This document shows positions 18,530 through 27,217 of a stretch of DNA of 64,000 nucleotides, one piece after another. The DNA is from Georgenia sp. SYP-B2076. Lineage in GTDB: Bacteria > Actinomycetota > Actinomycetes > Actinomycetales > Actinomycetaceae. The stretch lies in assembly GCF_003991205.1 (NCBI RefSeq), contig NZ_RXOZ01000022.1, positions 1 through 64,000 on the forward strand, written 5' to 3'. Position numbers and translations under genes: made by a program. Below the pieces are notes generated by a model. That model searched no databases. It had not been told where the DNA came from and saw nothing but the letters and a program-made list of their open reading frames with translations. Positions within the stretch are counted from its first letter, which is position 1; each line of letters opens with the position of its first letter.

Positions 18530-20055
18530 GCCCCGACCGGGACGGCGCGTGGGACCTGGCGCCCTGCGGCCTGCTCACCCTCCGGGAGGACGGCACCGTC
18601 GTCGAGGCCAACGCCACCTTCCTGGAGTGGGTCGGGCGGGGCGAGGCGGAGGTCGCCGGGCGGCTGCGGCTGAGCGAGCTGCTCTCCGTCGGCGGGCGGA
18701 TCTACTGGGAGACGCACCTGTCCCCCATGCTCTTCGTCGACGGCCGCATCGACGAGGTGGCCCTCGAGCTCCGCGCGCCGCAGGGCCGGCTACCCGTCCT
18801 CGTGACGGCGGTGGTGGGCCCCGCGGCGGAGGGCGAGCCGGTCAGCGTGCGCGTGGCGCTCTCCAGCGCCCGCGAGCGTTCCCGGTACGAGCGCGAGCTG
18901 CTCGCCGCCCGCAAGGAGGCGGACCGGTCCGCGGCCCAGACCCGGGTGCTCCAGCGGGTGACGTCGGCGCTGTCGAGCGCCGTCGGCGTCGACGGCGTCA
19001 TGGGCGCCCTGCTCGCCCAGGCGACGGGGACGCTCGGCGCCGCCTCGGCGACGTTCTGGCTCGCGGAGCCCCGGGAGGGGCTGGTCCCGCGCGCGGCGTC
19101 GGGAGAGCCGCTCGGGGTCGCGCCGCGCCCCGCGGCCGGTCCTCGCGCGCGCGCGGCGGTGGCCGACGGCGGGCGGGTGCTCGTGCCGCTGCAGGGGCAG
19201 TCGAGCCTCCGGGGCGTCCTGTCGATAGCGCCCCGGGACGACCCGATGGCCGACCCCCTCGACCTGCAGGTCCTGACCGCCGTCGGGGAGCAGGGCGGCC
19301 TCGCCCTGGACCGCGCGCAGCTGTACGAGCAGAGTGCGAGCGTCGCGCACCAGCTCCAGCAGTCGCTGCTGGCCGTCGAGGTGCCGCAGGACGGCCGCTT
19401 CGTCGTCACGACCGCGTACCGGCCCGGCGTCGAGGTTCTCGAGGTCGGTGGCGACTGGTACGACGCCTTCCTCGTCGAGCGGGACGTCCTCGCCGTCGTG
19501 GTCGGCGACGTGGTGGGCCGCGGCCTGGGGGCCGCCGCCGCCATGGGCCAGCTGCGCAGCGCGGTGCGGGCGGTGGCCGGGCCGGAGATCGGCCCCGCGG
19601 GCGTGCTGTCGCGGCTCGACAGGTTCGTCGGGCAGGTGGATGCGGCGGCGTCGGCCACCCTCGCGTACGCGGAGGTGAACCTCGCCACGGGACGCATCCG
19701 GCACGCCTCGGCCGGGCACATGCCGCCGCTGCTGCTCCCGGCCGGCGGCGGGGCACGCCTCGTCTGGGACGGGCGCTCCACGCCCCTCGGCCTGGTGCGC
19801 CCCGGCGTCGAGCGCGCGGAGGCGGACCTGCACCTACGCCCCGGTGACCGGCTGCTCCTGTTCACCGACGGGCTCGTGGAGCGGCGGCGGCGCTCGCTGC
19901 GCGAGGGTCTGGAGATCCTGAAGGGGGTCGCCGCCGACGTCCACGGCGCGCCGCCCGCCGAGGCCGTGGACGTCCTCGTGCGCCGGCTCCTCGAGGACGA
20001 GCAGGGCCACGACGACGTCTGCGTGCTGCTGCTGTCCTGGCTCGGTCCGAGCTAG
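18526..20055 (+). CDS. RsbP-like PAS-GAF-PP2C (SpoIIE) serine phosphatase
   Basis: A 509-residue signalling phosphatase expected to dephosphorylate an anti-anti-sigma factor. Domains in order: PAS at about 8-115 (PCGLLTLREDGTVVEANATF), a short coiled coil (ERSRYERELLAARKEADR), GAF-like region at about 145-275, and SpoIIE/PP2C catalytic domain at about 290-505. The PP2C metal motifs EVGGDWYDAF, VGDVVGRG, the SAGHMPPLLL strand and FTDGLVERR are present, and a final D pair in QGHDDVCVLLL. The GTG start at 18526 overlaps the RsbQ stop. No sigma factor or anti-sigma gene lies nearby, so the downstream target is elsewhere. Confidence 0.9.
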   Translation: MSPDRDGAWDLAPCGLLTLREDGTVVEANATFLEWVGRGEAEVAGRLRLSELLSVGGRIYWETHLSPMLFVDGRIDEVALELRAPQGRLPVLVTAVVGPAAEGEPVSVRVALSSARERSRYERELLAARKEADRSAAQTRVLQRVTSALSSAVGVDGVMGALLAQATGTLGAASATFWLAEPREGLVPRAASGEPLGVAPRPAAGPRARAAVADGGRVLVPLQGQSSLRGVLSIAPRDDPMADPLDLQVLTAVGEQGGLALDRAQLYEQSASVAHQLQQSLLAVEVPQDGRFVVTTAYRPGVEVLEVGGDWYDAFLVERDVLAVVVGDVVGRGLGAAAAMGQLRSAVRAVAGPEIGPAGVLSRLDRFVGQVDAAASATLAYAEVNLATGRIRHASAGHMPPLLLPAGGGARLVWDGRSTPLGLVRPGVERAEADLHLRPGDRLLLFTDGLVERRRRSLREGLEILKGVAADVHGAPPAEAVDVLVRRLLEDEQGHDDVCVLLLSWLGPS

Positions 20056-20074
20056 AGCGGCGTCGCCGGCCCGA

Positions 20075-20962
20075 TCAGGGCGTGGGGTCGCTCCCGCCGC
20101 CCCGGCCGGCATCCTCCGCCGGAGCCTGCAGCTGCGTGGGCGCCGGCGCCGGCTCGTGGGTCTCCGTGGTCTTCGCGGGGCCGGGCGAGGGCGTCGGCTC
20201 GTCGGTTTCCGGCGTCGACGTGGGGTCCGGCGTCGGCTGGTCGGTTCCCGCAGTCGCCGTGGGGTCGGGCGTCGGCTCCTCGGGCCCCGGCGTCGCGGTG
20301 GGGTCCGACGTCGCGGTGGGGTCCGACGTCGCGGTCGGCGCGTCGGGGGCCCCCGGCGCGGGGGCCGGCTCGTCGACGGACGTGGTCCCGAGCAACGAGG
20401 TCCCTGCGCCCTGCTCGTTGCGCACGACGTCGGTCAGCGGCTTGCCCACGGCCAGCTCGACGAGCGTGACGGCACCGAGCATGGTCACGAAGACGGCGCC
20501 GATGGTCACGACAATCCTCCGGCGGCCGTAGCGCCTCACCGCGGCGCGCCATGCGGCGCGCCACCGGCCCGGGGCCTTGCCGTCGGGCTGCCGCGTGCCG
20601 CCGTGGGCGCCGATGGCCGTCGACCCGGTCCGGACGGCGCGCGACCGCACGGTCCTGATCGGTGCCGCCGAGGTGACCCGCTCGGCGGTACGCCGCAGGG
20701 AGGTCGTGTAGACGTAGTTGCCCAGCACCGTGAGGATGCTGGACAGCCCGGCGCCGATGATCGTCCCGGCCACACCGAGGTACGACAGCAGGATCGTCGC
20801 GGTGACCGCGGCCAGCGCGCTCGCGGTGATCTGGGTGCCCGACGGTCGGTCCGGCGCCGCCCGGGTGTCCCTGGGCTCTGGTTCCGCCTGCTCGGGTGCG
20901 AGATCGGCCGGCTGCGCGGCGGTGGACGTGGATCCGGTGGGCTTCTGGTTCGTCGAGGTCAA
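20075..20962 (-). CDS. membrane protein with Pro/Thr/Asp-rich repeat tail
   Basis: A 295-residue protein with a disordered start, a hydrophobic hairpin region at about 45-85 (SALAAVTATILLSYLGVAGT, GAGLSSILTVLGNYVY), a basic segment, and a second membrane helix at about 150-170 (VVTIGAVFVTMLGAVTLVEL). After this comes a roughly 110-residue extracytoplasmic tail built of short DPTATSDPTATPGPEEPT-like repeats. Such layouts occur in actinobacterial hypothetical proteins; the tail may span the wall. TTG 20962 follows a TAAAAT box by seven bases, so a leaderless transcript is likely. Convergent with rsbP, with 19 bases between. Confidence 0.7.
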   Translation of the reverse strand: MTSTNQKPTGSTSTAAQPADLAPEQAEPEPRDTRAAPDRPSGTQITASALAAVTATILLSYLGVAGTIIGAGLSSILTVLGNYVYTTSLRRTAERVTSAAPIRTVRSRAVRTGSTAIGAHGGTRQPDGKAPGRWRAAWRAAVRRYGRRRIVVTIGAVFVTMLGAVTLVELAVGKPLTDVVRNEQGAGTSLLGTTSVDEPAPAPGAPDAPTATSDPTATSDPTATPGPEEPTPDPTATAGTDQPTPDPTSTPETDEPTPSPGPAKTTETHEPAPAPTQLQAPAEDAGRGGGSDPTP

Positions 20963-20969
20963 GGCATCG

Positions 20970-20975
20970 ATTTTA
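20970..20975 (-). promoter_or_regulatory. -10 box of leaderless transcript
   Basis: Read leftward TAAAAT is followed by seven bases and the TTG at 20962. An ATG two bases after the box is out of frame and stops after two codons. Confidence 0.45.
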
Positions 20976-21103
20976 GTGGCGGACCGATGGCCACACGCCG
21001 CGAGGCCGGGTGGGGCGCGCCACAGGCTCGGCGGCTTGGTGGGACCGCGCGGCGGGCGGCGGCGAGGTGCGGCGGGCGGCGGCGGGGTGCGCGGGACGCG
21101 CGG

Positions 21104-22042
21104 TCAGGACAGGACGTCCTTCGTGACGAAGCGCCCGTAGGCGAGCGCGCCGAACACGAGGACGTAACCGGCCTGGAGGAGGGCGTTGTCCGCGAACGAG
21201 GTCCACAGGACCGGCTCGCGCAGGAGGTCCGCGAAACCGAGCCAGTACCGGCTGAACAGCCAGGGGTGCAGCCACGCGAGCTGGTCGAGAGACCCGAGCA
21301 CCTGCGCGACGACGGAGAGCACGACGGTCGTGGCCATCGCCCCGACCGGCACGTCGGTGAGGGTGGAGACGAACAGCCCGACGGCGGACAAGCCGAGCAG
21401 GGACACCGTCACGTAGGCCGCCACCAGCAGGGAGCGGACCACCGACTCGCCGACGCCGATCGTGGTCCCGGAGAGCAGCGTCGCCGGGCCCACCGGGAAG
21501 AGGGCGGCGCCGATGGCCGCACCCACCAGGACGACGGTCACCGTGGCGGCCACGCAGAACGCCGCGGCGCCGGCGTACTTCACGAGCAGCAGCCGCAGGC
21601 GTCCCGCCGGTGCCACGAGCAGGTAGCGCAGCGTGCCGAGGCCCGCCTCGCCGGCGATCGTGTCGCCGGCGACGACCCCGACGGTCAGGGGCAGGAACAG
21701 CGGGATCGTCACCACGATGGCAGTGACACTGACGAAGAGCCCGTTCTGGGTGATCCGGTCGAGGAACGGCGGCCCCTCCCCCGGCCCCGGCGGGGAGGAG
21801 GAGAGGCGCACGGCGACGGCGATGAGGACCGGGATGGCCGCGAGCGCCAGCAGCATGGCCCACGTGCGGCGGCGCCGGAAGAGGACGGTGAGCTCCGAGC
21901 CGAGCAGCGCCCAGCCGGCGGACGGCGCCGCCGCCTCGCGCGGCGGTCCCGCCCCGTCGCGCGCCGCCTCAGCCGTCTCGCGCGGCGGCACGTCGCGCGC
22001 CGCCTCCGCCGTCTCCCGTCGCGCCGCGTCGTCACTGGGCAA
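21104..22042 (-). CDS. ABC-2 type exporter permease
   Basis: A 312-residue membrane permease of the ABC-2 (NatB-like) group: an N-terminal cytoplasmic stretch with two copies of an RETAEAARD-like motif, then six helices with the typical GDTIAGEAGLGTLRYLLVAPAG loop after helix 2 and the VSLLGLSAVGLFVSTLTDVP region. It partners the ATPase gene that overlaps its start by 11 bases. Substrates of such exporters include drugs, antibiotics and lipids; none can be named here. Confidence 0.87.
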   Translation of the reverse strand: MPSDDAARRETAEAARDVPPRETAEAARDGAGPPREAAAPSAGWALLGSELTVLFRRRRTWAMLLALAAIPVLIAVAVRLSSSPPGPGEGPPFLDRITQNGLFVSVTAIVVTIPLFLPLTVGVVAGDTIAGEAGLGTLRYLLVAPAGRLRLLLVKYAGAAAFCVAATVTVVLVGAAIGAALFPVGPATLLSGTTIGVGESVVRSLLVAAYVTVSLLGLSAVGLFVSTLTDVPVGAMATTVVLSVVAQVLGSLDQLAWLHPWLFSRYWLGFADLLREPVLWTSFADNALLQAGYVLVFGALAYGRFVTKDVLS

Positions 22043-23075
22043 CGTCGAACCCCTCGCCGGTCAGCGCGACGAAGCGCTCCTCGAGGGTGGCCTCCGCCAG
22101 GGCGAAGCCGCGCACCCGGACCCCCGCGTCGACCAGGGCCGCGACGATCGACTCCGGGGCAGGAGCGGCGTCCGGCAGGGGCGCCGTGACCAGGGCGCCG
22201 CCGTCGGCCGCCCACGCGGGTCCGGACGGGGCCGACGGATCGCCCTCCACCGCGGGCACGAGGCCGAGGCGGGAGAGCGTGTGGCGCGCGCCGTCGACGT
22301 CGGGGGTGAGCACACGCACGTGCGCCCGTCCCGCGCGGCGCAGCGCGTCGAGGCTGCCCTGCGCGACCAGGGTCCCCACGCTCATCACCGCCACGTGCGT
22401 GCACATCTGCTCCACCTCGGTGAGGAGGTGGCTGGAGACGAACACCGTGGTGCCCTCGGCCGCGAGCGCCCGCACCAGGCCCCGCACCTCGCGGGTGCCC
22501 TGCGGGTCGAGCCCGTTGGTCGGCTCGTCGAGGACGAGCAGCTCACGCGGGGAGAGGAGGGCGTTCGCGATCCCCAGCCGCTGCTTCATGCCCAGGGAGT
22601 AGGCGCGCACCTTCTTGTCGGCCGCGTGGCCGAGGCCCACCCGCTCGAGCGCGCCGTCGACCCGCGCGCGACGGGTGGTCGCCGGGGCGTGCCGGTCGGC
22701 GGTGTCGAGGCGGTGCAGGTTCGCGGCCCCGGTCAGGAACGGGTAGAACGCCGGCCCCTCCACCAGCGCCCCGACCCTCGGCAGGATCTCGCTCAGGTCG
22801 CGGGGTACCTCCTGCCCGAGGACGCGGACGTGGCCGCCGGTGGCGGCGGCCAGGCCGAGGAGCACCCGGATGGTGGTGGTCTTGCCCGAGCCGTTCGGCC
22901 CGAGGAAGCCGAAGACGCTGCCGCGGGGCACCGCGAGGTCGATGCCGTCGACGGCCCACTGGTGGCCGAACCGTTTGGTCACGTCGTGCGTCTCGATGGC
23001 CAGGTCCGCGCCGGTGAGCTCCGCGCCTCCGAGCTCGCCGGCCACCTCGGCCGTCGGCGGGGCGCCCAGCGTCAC
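22032..23075 (-). CDS. ABC exporter ATPase
   Basis: A 347-residue single ABC ATPase domain for the adjacent ABC-2 permease. Walker A FLGPNGSGKTTT lies near residue 65, with signature YSLGMKQRLGIANALL and Walker B LLVLDEPTNGLDPQGTREV. The C-terminal 100 residues form the accessory domain usual for drug/antibiotic exporters. GTG 23075 is taken as start because it overlaps the TGA of the upstream lipoprotein-sorting-like gene (GTGA), and frame upstream of it is not protein-like. The three genes 24142 to 21104 thus form one translationally coupled operon. Confidence 0.9.
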   Translation of the reverse strand: MTLGAPPTAEVAGELGGAELTGADLAIETHDVTKRFGHQWAVDGIDLAVPRGSVFGFLGPNGSGKTTTIRVLLGLAAATGGHVRVLGQEVPRDLSEILPRVGALVEGPAFYPFLTGAANLHRLDTADRHAPATTRRARVDGALERVGLGHAADKKVRAYSLGMKQRLGIANALLSPRELLVLDEPTNGLDPQGTREVRGLVRALAAEGTTVFVSSHLLTEVEQMCTHVAVMSVGTLVAQGSLDALRRAGRAHVRVLTPDVDGARHTLSRLGLVPAVEGDPSAPSGPAWAADGGALVTAPLPDAAPAPESIVAALVDAGVRVRGFALAEATLEERFVALTGEGFDVAQ

Positions 23076-24142
23076 GACGCGGCCGCGGCCTGCAGCCGCT
23101 CCAGGGGCACCGAACCGGCGAGCACGCGACCGTCGTTCGTGACGAGCACGTTGACGAGCGCGGTGGACAGCAGGCGACCGCCCTGGACGACGGTGGTCAG
23201 CTGGTCGAGCGGCACGCCGTCGGCCGCGGACAGGGTCTTGCCGTCGGCCGGCATGACGACCACCGCGTCCCACCCGGACCCGATGACGCTCGGTTCGTGC
23301 GCCCCGGATGCGCCTGTCCGGTCACGTGCCTGGTCGCCGTGCGCGGGGACAGCGTGCTCGACGACCGTCGCGCCGCGCGGCGGGGCGAACGCGAAGAGAC
23401 CCGGGTCCGGCGCCGCCACCTCCAGGGACGTGTAGGTGACCTCGAACGCCGGGGCCTTCTGCCCGTGGGCCCGGACGGTGACGCCCAGCGGCAGGCCCGT
23501 CTCGCCGTCGACGGCGATCGCCACGGAGCCGACGAGGGTCTGTGCCGCCCGCGGCGTGAGGACGAGGTCGTAGGCGGCCCGCCCGGCCACCTCCGTGTCC
23601 TGGCCCACCGTGAGGTTGGTGCTCGGGCCCATGGCCTTGACGAGCCGGTCAGCCAGCTCCTCGGGCGTCGGCGTCCCGCCCGCCGTCGGCCCCGCGGAGC
23701 TCGCGTGGTCGGCCGGGAGCGTCAGGTGGGTGGCCGTGTTGTCGGCGGAGTCGTAGGCCCACACGTCCGCGCCGTTGCGCACCAGGTCCCGCTCGGCGAA
23801 GGAGTCCATCACCTGCACCCGGGCGGTGGTGGGGCCACCCACGAAGACCCGCCCGGTGTGCGTGCCCGTGAGCATGGCGAGGACGTCCGCGGCGTTCGGG
23901 TCGCCGGCCGCGCTTCCCGAGCTCGTGCCCTCGGGCAGCGCGGGCAGGCCGAGGTGGCTGGTCTGCCGGTACGTCCCGGAGAACGGCTCGACGGTGCGCC
24001 CGCCCATCATCGCGAGGACCTCGGCCGGGGACTTGTCCGGCAGGTGCGCGGAAGCGCCCGTCTGGGCGGTGGCCGCGACGGCCACCCCGATGACGGCGGG
24101 CACGACGACTGCGGGCACCCACCGGGACCACGTTCTGGACAT
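23072..24142 (-). CDS. secreted LolA/DUF2092-like protein
   Basis: A 356-residue exported protein with a signal segment (WVPAVVVPAVIGVAVAATA) cleaved near 30. The mature part resembles the LolA/LppX-type half-barrel fold used for lipid carriage, with TLPADH, TVGQDTEVAGRAAYDLVL, VAIAVDGETGLPLGVTVR and a late ALVNVLVTNDGRVLAGSV stretch. In actinobacteria these proteins are often encoded with ABC-2 exporters, as here, so a link with membrane lipid or envelope export is inferred. ATG 24142 has GGAGG seven bases upstream. First gene of the operon. Confidence 0.78.
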   Translation of the reverse strand: MSRTWSRWVPAVVVPAVIGVAVAATAQTGASAHLPDKSPAEVLAMMGGRTVEPFSGTYRQTSHLGLPALPEGTSSGSAAGDPNAADVLAMLTGTHTGRVFVGGPTTARVQVMDSFAERDLVRNGADVWAYDSADNTATHLTLPADHASSAGPTAGGTPTPEELADRLVKAMGPSTNLTVGQDTEVAGRAAYDLVLTPRAAQTLVGSVAIAVDGETGLPLGVTVRAHGQKAPAFEVTYTSLEVAAPDPGLFAFAPPRGATVVEHAVPAHGDQARDRTGASGAHEPSVIGSGWDAVVVMPADGKTLSAADGVPLDQLTTVVQGGRLLSTALVNVLVTNDGRVLAGSVPLERLQAAAAS

Positions 24143-24323
24143 CGCATGCCTCCGTCGGGACGCCCTCACGAAACGGTACGTCCTGCGGGGGGTCCCCACC
24201 AGCCCCTCCCGGCGGCGCCGGCCGTTGATCGCGCACGCGTGCGGTGGGAGCCTGGGCTCGGCGCGCCGGCGGTGGCCCGCACGGGTGCCGCGTACGGCGA
24301 GGTTGCTGACGAAGGGACGACCC

Positions 24324-24857
24324 ATGTCTGACTCGCTCAAGGACGCCGGGCAGCTGCTGCTCCGCTCCGGGATCGGCGGCGTCCTCGTCGCCCACGGCTG
24401 CCAGAAGCTCTTCGGGTGGTTCGGTGGCCACGGCCTCCAGGGCACCGCGGCCGCCTTCGAGTCGATGGGGTTCAGGCCGGGGCGCCCCAGCGCGCTCGCC
24501 GCCGGCCTGGGCGAGGCGGGCGGCGGCGCCCTCATCGCCCTCGGGCTTGGGACGCCGCTGGCGGGCGCGGCGGCGGCCGGGACGATGGTGGCGGCCACGG
24601 CCGTGCACCTCCCGGCCGGCTTCTTTGCGCAGACGGGTGGTTACGAGTACGCCGCGCTGCTCGGCGTGTCCAGCGCCGCCCTCGCCCTCACCGGGCCGGG
24701 CACGTGGTCGCTGGACAGGGTCTTCGGGTACCGGCTCGACGAGCCGTGGATGACCGGCAGCGCCCTGCTCCTCTCGGTCGCCGCGGCGACGGTGGTGCTG
24801 CAGCGTCGCGCCAACGCCCTCCGCGCGGAGCGCGAGAAGGACGGCGGCGAGGGTTAG
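24324..24857 (+). CDS. DoxX-family membrane protein
   Basis: A 177-residue four-helix membrane protein of the DoxX group, with the typical start LLLRSGIGGVLVAHGCQKLF followed by GWFGGHGLQGTAAAFESMGF and an ALGLGTPLAGAAAAGTM helix. DoxX proteins are linked to quinone reduction or thiosulfate oxidation in archaea and to a redox complex with SodA and SseA in mycobacteria; the role here is unknown. ATG 24324 follows GAAGGGA. Divergent from the LolA-like gene. Confidence 0.85.
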   Translation: MSDSLKDAGQLLLRSGIGGVLVAHGCQKLFGWFGGHGLQGTAAAFESMGFRPGRPSALAAGLGEAGGGALIALGLGTPLAGAAAAGTMVAATAVHLPAGFFAQTGGYEYAALLGVSSAALALTGPGTWSLDRVFGYRLDEPWMTGSALLLSVAAATVVLQRRANALRAEREKDGGEG

Positions 24858-25239
24858 CGCCCCGGCCGATGCGCGTCGGCGGCGGCACTCACGCCACCAG
24901 CGGGCGCGCCGATCCGCGCGCGCCCATGAAGGAACATGCGGGCTGGGCCGTCGACGAGGACCCGGTCCGCAGGCCCCAGGTGTGTCGTGGGCGGAGCGCA
25001 GCACCGGTTGGGGGCGACGACGCCACCACACCTGGGTCTGCGGCAGAGACGCGCAACATCGGACCGATCGCGCCCGGTTTGTCCACCTGGAGAGACGCGC
25101 CTGGTTGAAGCGGCGCGCGCGTCCCACATCGTAAGCCGGCCACGCCACCTGGCCGACGGCTCCGTCGCGCCCTGCCATCGTCACGGTTGAGCACACCGGA
25201 CCGCCCGAGGGGCGCAGAGCGACAAGGTTGGAGAGCACG
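24858..25239. other. long intergenic region with an inverted repeat, upstream of the sulfur-type operon
   Basis: No convincing gene lies in these 382 bases. The ten-base arms CCCAGGTGTG (24975-24984) and CACACCTGGG (25027-25036) are perfect complements 42 bases apart, with further pairing inside (GTGG/CCAC). This could be the terminator of the DoxX gene or a protein-binding site. The last 20 bases hold a GGAGAG ribosome site for the leader peptide. Confidence 0.4.
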
Positions 25240-25353
25240 ATGAAGTCACCTTCCTGCACCTGTCACCGCGCCTCCCGCCTCCTCGATGGCCGTGCGGCCC
25301 TGCGCCCGGACGTGCGTCCCGCGCCGCACATGCGCAGGTCCTGCGCCGGCTGA
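25240..25353 (+). CDS. cysteine-containing leader peptide
   Basis: ATG 25240, preceded by TTGGAGAG, opens a 37-codon frame (MKSPSCTCHRASRLLDGRAA, then a basic stretch ending RRSCAG). Cysteine codons are at 6, 8 and 35. Short cysteine-bearing leader peptides precede sulfur-assimilation genes in actinobacteria and mycobacteria and act as cysteine-responsive attenuators. The last cysteine codon (25342-25344) lies within an RNA strand that can pair on either side (next entry). The operon that follows encodes an importer and two desulfurisation-type monooxygenases, which fits. The peptide itself need have no function. Confidence 0.5.
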   Translation: MKSPSCTCHRASRLLDGRAALRPDVRPAPHMRRSCAG

Positions 25354-25376
25354 CCCACCCGGGTCCCCGCGCAGGA
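25332..25376 (+). promoter_or_regulatory. candidate attenuator with mutually exclusive stems
   Basis: CCTGCGC (25340-25346) is complementary both to GCGCAGG just upstream (25332-25338) and to GCGCAGG downstream (25369-25375, extended to 8 bp with flanking T-A). Only one pairing can form. The switching strand covers the final cysteine codon and reaches to five bases before the leader stop, so ribosome position would decide the fold. This is structural inference only. Confidence 0.4.
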
Positions 25377-25561
25377 CGCCCCCTCACCAGCCCGGCCCCG
25401 TCACCGGGACGCGACAGCCCTCTCGGGAGGTCCGGGCCCTGCCGACTCCGCGGCCGAGCCGACCCACCCAGACGCGACAGCTGCCCCCGGGCGAGCCTGC
25501 GTCCCTGACCACGACGGCCCCGGCACCGCCGGCCGACCCCACTCTCGACGAAAGAGGCACC

Positions 25562-27217
25562 ATGACCCACCCACGGCGCTCTTCCGCCCCTGCCCGCGGC
25601 CTCGCGGTCGCCGCGACGCTGGCCCCGGCCCTCCTCCTGACCGCCTGTGCGGGGGGATCGGCAGCGAGCAACGAGACCACCCAGGACGGGGCGCCCAAGT
25701 CCGGTGGCGCTCTCACCGTGGCCACGAACGGCCAGGAGCCCGCCTGCCTGAACCCGCTCATCGACGCCACCGCCGGCGTCATCACCTCGCGCCCGTACTC
25801 AGACTCGCTCTTCTGGCAGACGGAGGACGGCACGTTCGAGCCCTGGCTCGCCACCGGCTACGAGGTGTCCGACGACGGCACGGTCTACACGCTCCACATC
25901 CGTGACGGCGTCACCTTCACCGACGGGACTCCTCTCGACGCCGGGGCCGTCAAGATGAACTTCGACTACATCGTCGACCCCGCGACGAAGTCGCAGCTCT
26001 CCGCCGCGTACTTCAAGCCCTACCAGGAGTCCGTCGTCCTCGACGAGGACACGCTCGAGGTGCACCTCAAGCAGCCCTACAACTCCTTCATCAACATCCT
26101 CGCCCAGAGCTACTTCGCCCTGCTCTCTCCCAAGCAGCTCACCGAGGCGCCCGAGACCACATGCGACGCCCCGATCGGATCCGGCCCCTTCGTCGTGGAC
26201 AAGTGGAACAAGGGCCAGAGCATCCAGTACGTGCGCAACGAGAGCTACAGCTGGGGCCCGCCGGGCACCCACGAGGGCGCGGCTTACGTCGACGGCCTCC
26301 ACCTGCTGTTCACCGGGGAGGACTCGGTGCGCTACAACGCGCTGCAGTCCGGCGAGGTCGACGCCGTCGACTTCGTGCCGCCGGAGAACGTGACCGAGTT
26401 CGAGCAGAGCGACAACTTCGGCTTCATCCGCGCGATCCGCCCGGGGACGCCGTACGCCCTGCACATCAACACCAGCCGCGCGCCCTTCGACGACAAGCGC
26501 GTCCGGCAGGCCCTGCTCCACACCATCAACCGCGAGGAGATCGTCCCCGCCGCTTCCTTCGGGCAGTGGAAGCCGTCGAACTTCCTCACGCCCTCGACCC
26601 CGGACTACGCCGAGGACCTCGATGTCGAGCTGACCTACGACCCGGATCGGGCTGCCGAGCTCCTGGATGAGGCGGGATGGACCGGGCGGGACAGCGAGGG
26701 CTACCGGACCAAGGACGGTGAGCGGCTGACCGCCGCGCTCCCGCTCGACGGCACGAACGCCGCGCGGAAGCGGCTGACCGAGCTGGCACAGGCACAGGCC
26801 AAGGAAGCGGGGATCGAGATCAAGATCGAGCTCCTGCCGTGGCAGCAGCTTTCCGAGCGCCAGTGGACCGGCGACTACGACCTCCTCGGCGGTCTCTGGT
26901 CCAGCAACACCGCCGACATGCTGTGGCTGCGGTGGTCCTCGGCCAACATCTCGACCCCCGAGGTCCTCGGGCAGAACGTGTCCCAGTTCGCCAACGCCGA
27001 GTTCGATGCCCTGGTGGAGCAGGCGCGGGAGTCGACCGACCCCGCGGAGCGGACCGAGCTCTACCGCGACGCGCAGGCGTTGCTCGTCGAGGAGGCGCCA
27101 AGCGTCCCGCTCTACGGTGACCCCCGCACGGCGGCATTCCCGAACGACGTCAAGGGCGTCATCTTCGACTACGCCTACCTGCAGCCGTACTGGTTCGACG
27201 TCTGGCTCGACCGCTGA
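25562..27217 (+). CDS. family 5 solute-binding lipoprotein, putative organosulfur importer
   Basis: A 551-residue lipoprotein that would bind the imported compound outside the membrane. The signal segment ends in lipobox LLTAC with C29 lipidated, followed by a Gly/Ser/Asn linker. SBP_bac_5 motifs include TVATNGQEPACLNPLIDATA, LHIRDGVTFTDGTPLDAGAV, GSGPFVVDKWNKGQ and RQALLHTINREEIV. Although the fold is that of peptide binders, the two monooxygenases downstream in the same operon point to a small organic, probably sulfur-containing, substrate. ATG 25562 follows GAAAGAGG. Its stop overlaps the next start by one base (TGATG). Confidence 0.9.
   Translation: MTHPRRSSAPARGLAVAATLAPALLLTACAGGSAASNETTQDGAPKSGGALTVATNGQEPACLNPLIDATAGVITSRPYSDSLFWQTEDGTFEPWLATGYEVSDDGTVYTLHIRDGVTFTDGTPLDAGAVKMNFDYIVDPATKSQLSAAYFKPYQESVVLDEDTLEVHLKQPYNSFINILAQSYFALLSPKQLTEAPETTCDAPIGSGPFVVDKWNKGQSIQYVRNESYSWGPPGTHEGAAYVDGLHLLFTGEDSVRYNALQSGEVDAVDFVPPENVTEFEQSDNFGFIRAIRPGTPYALHINTSRAPFDDKRVRQALLHTINREEIVPAASFGQWKPSNFLTPSTPDYAEDLDVELTYDPDRAAELLDEAGWTGRDSEGYRTKDGERLTAALPLDGTNAARKRLTELAQAQAKEAGIEIKIELLPWQQLSERQWTGDYDLLGGLWSSNTADMLWLRWSSANISTPEVLGQNVSQFANAEFDALVEQARESTDPAERTELYRDAQALLVEEAPSVPLYGDPRTAAFPNDVKGVIFDYAYLQPYWFDVWLDR

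Noticed and set aside
20156-22189. A 677-codon plus-strand frame over the Pro/Thr-rich and ABC-2 genes
   Set aside because: Arginine/glycine composition, no motifs, no ribosome site, and it runs antisense to three well supported features.
24936-25190. Short frames on both strands in the DoxX-to-leader gap
   Set aside because: Composition is out-of-frame-like and they overlap the inverted repeat.
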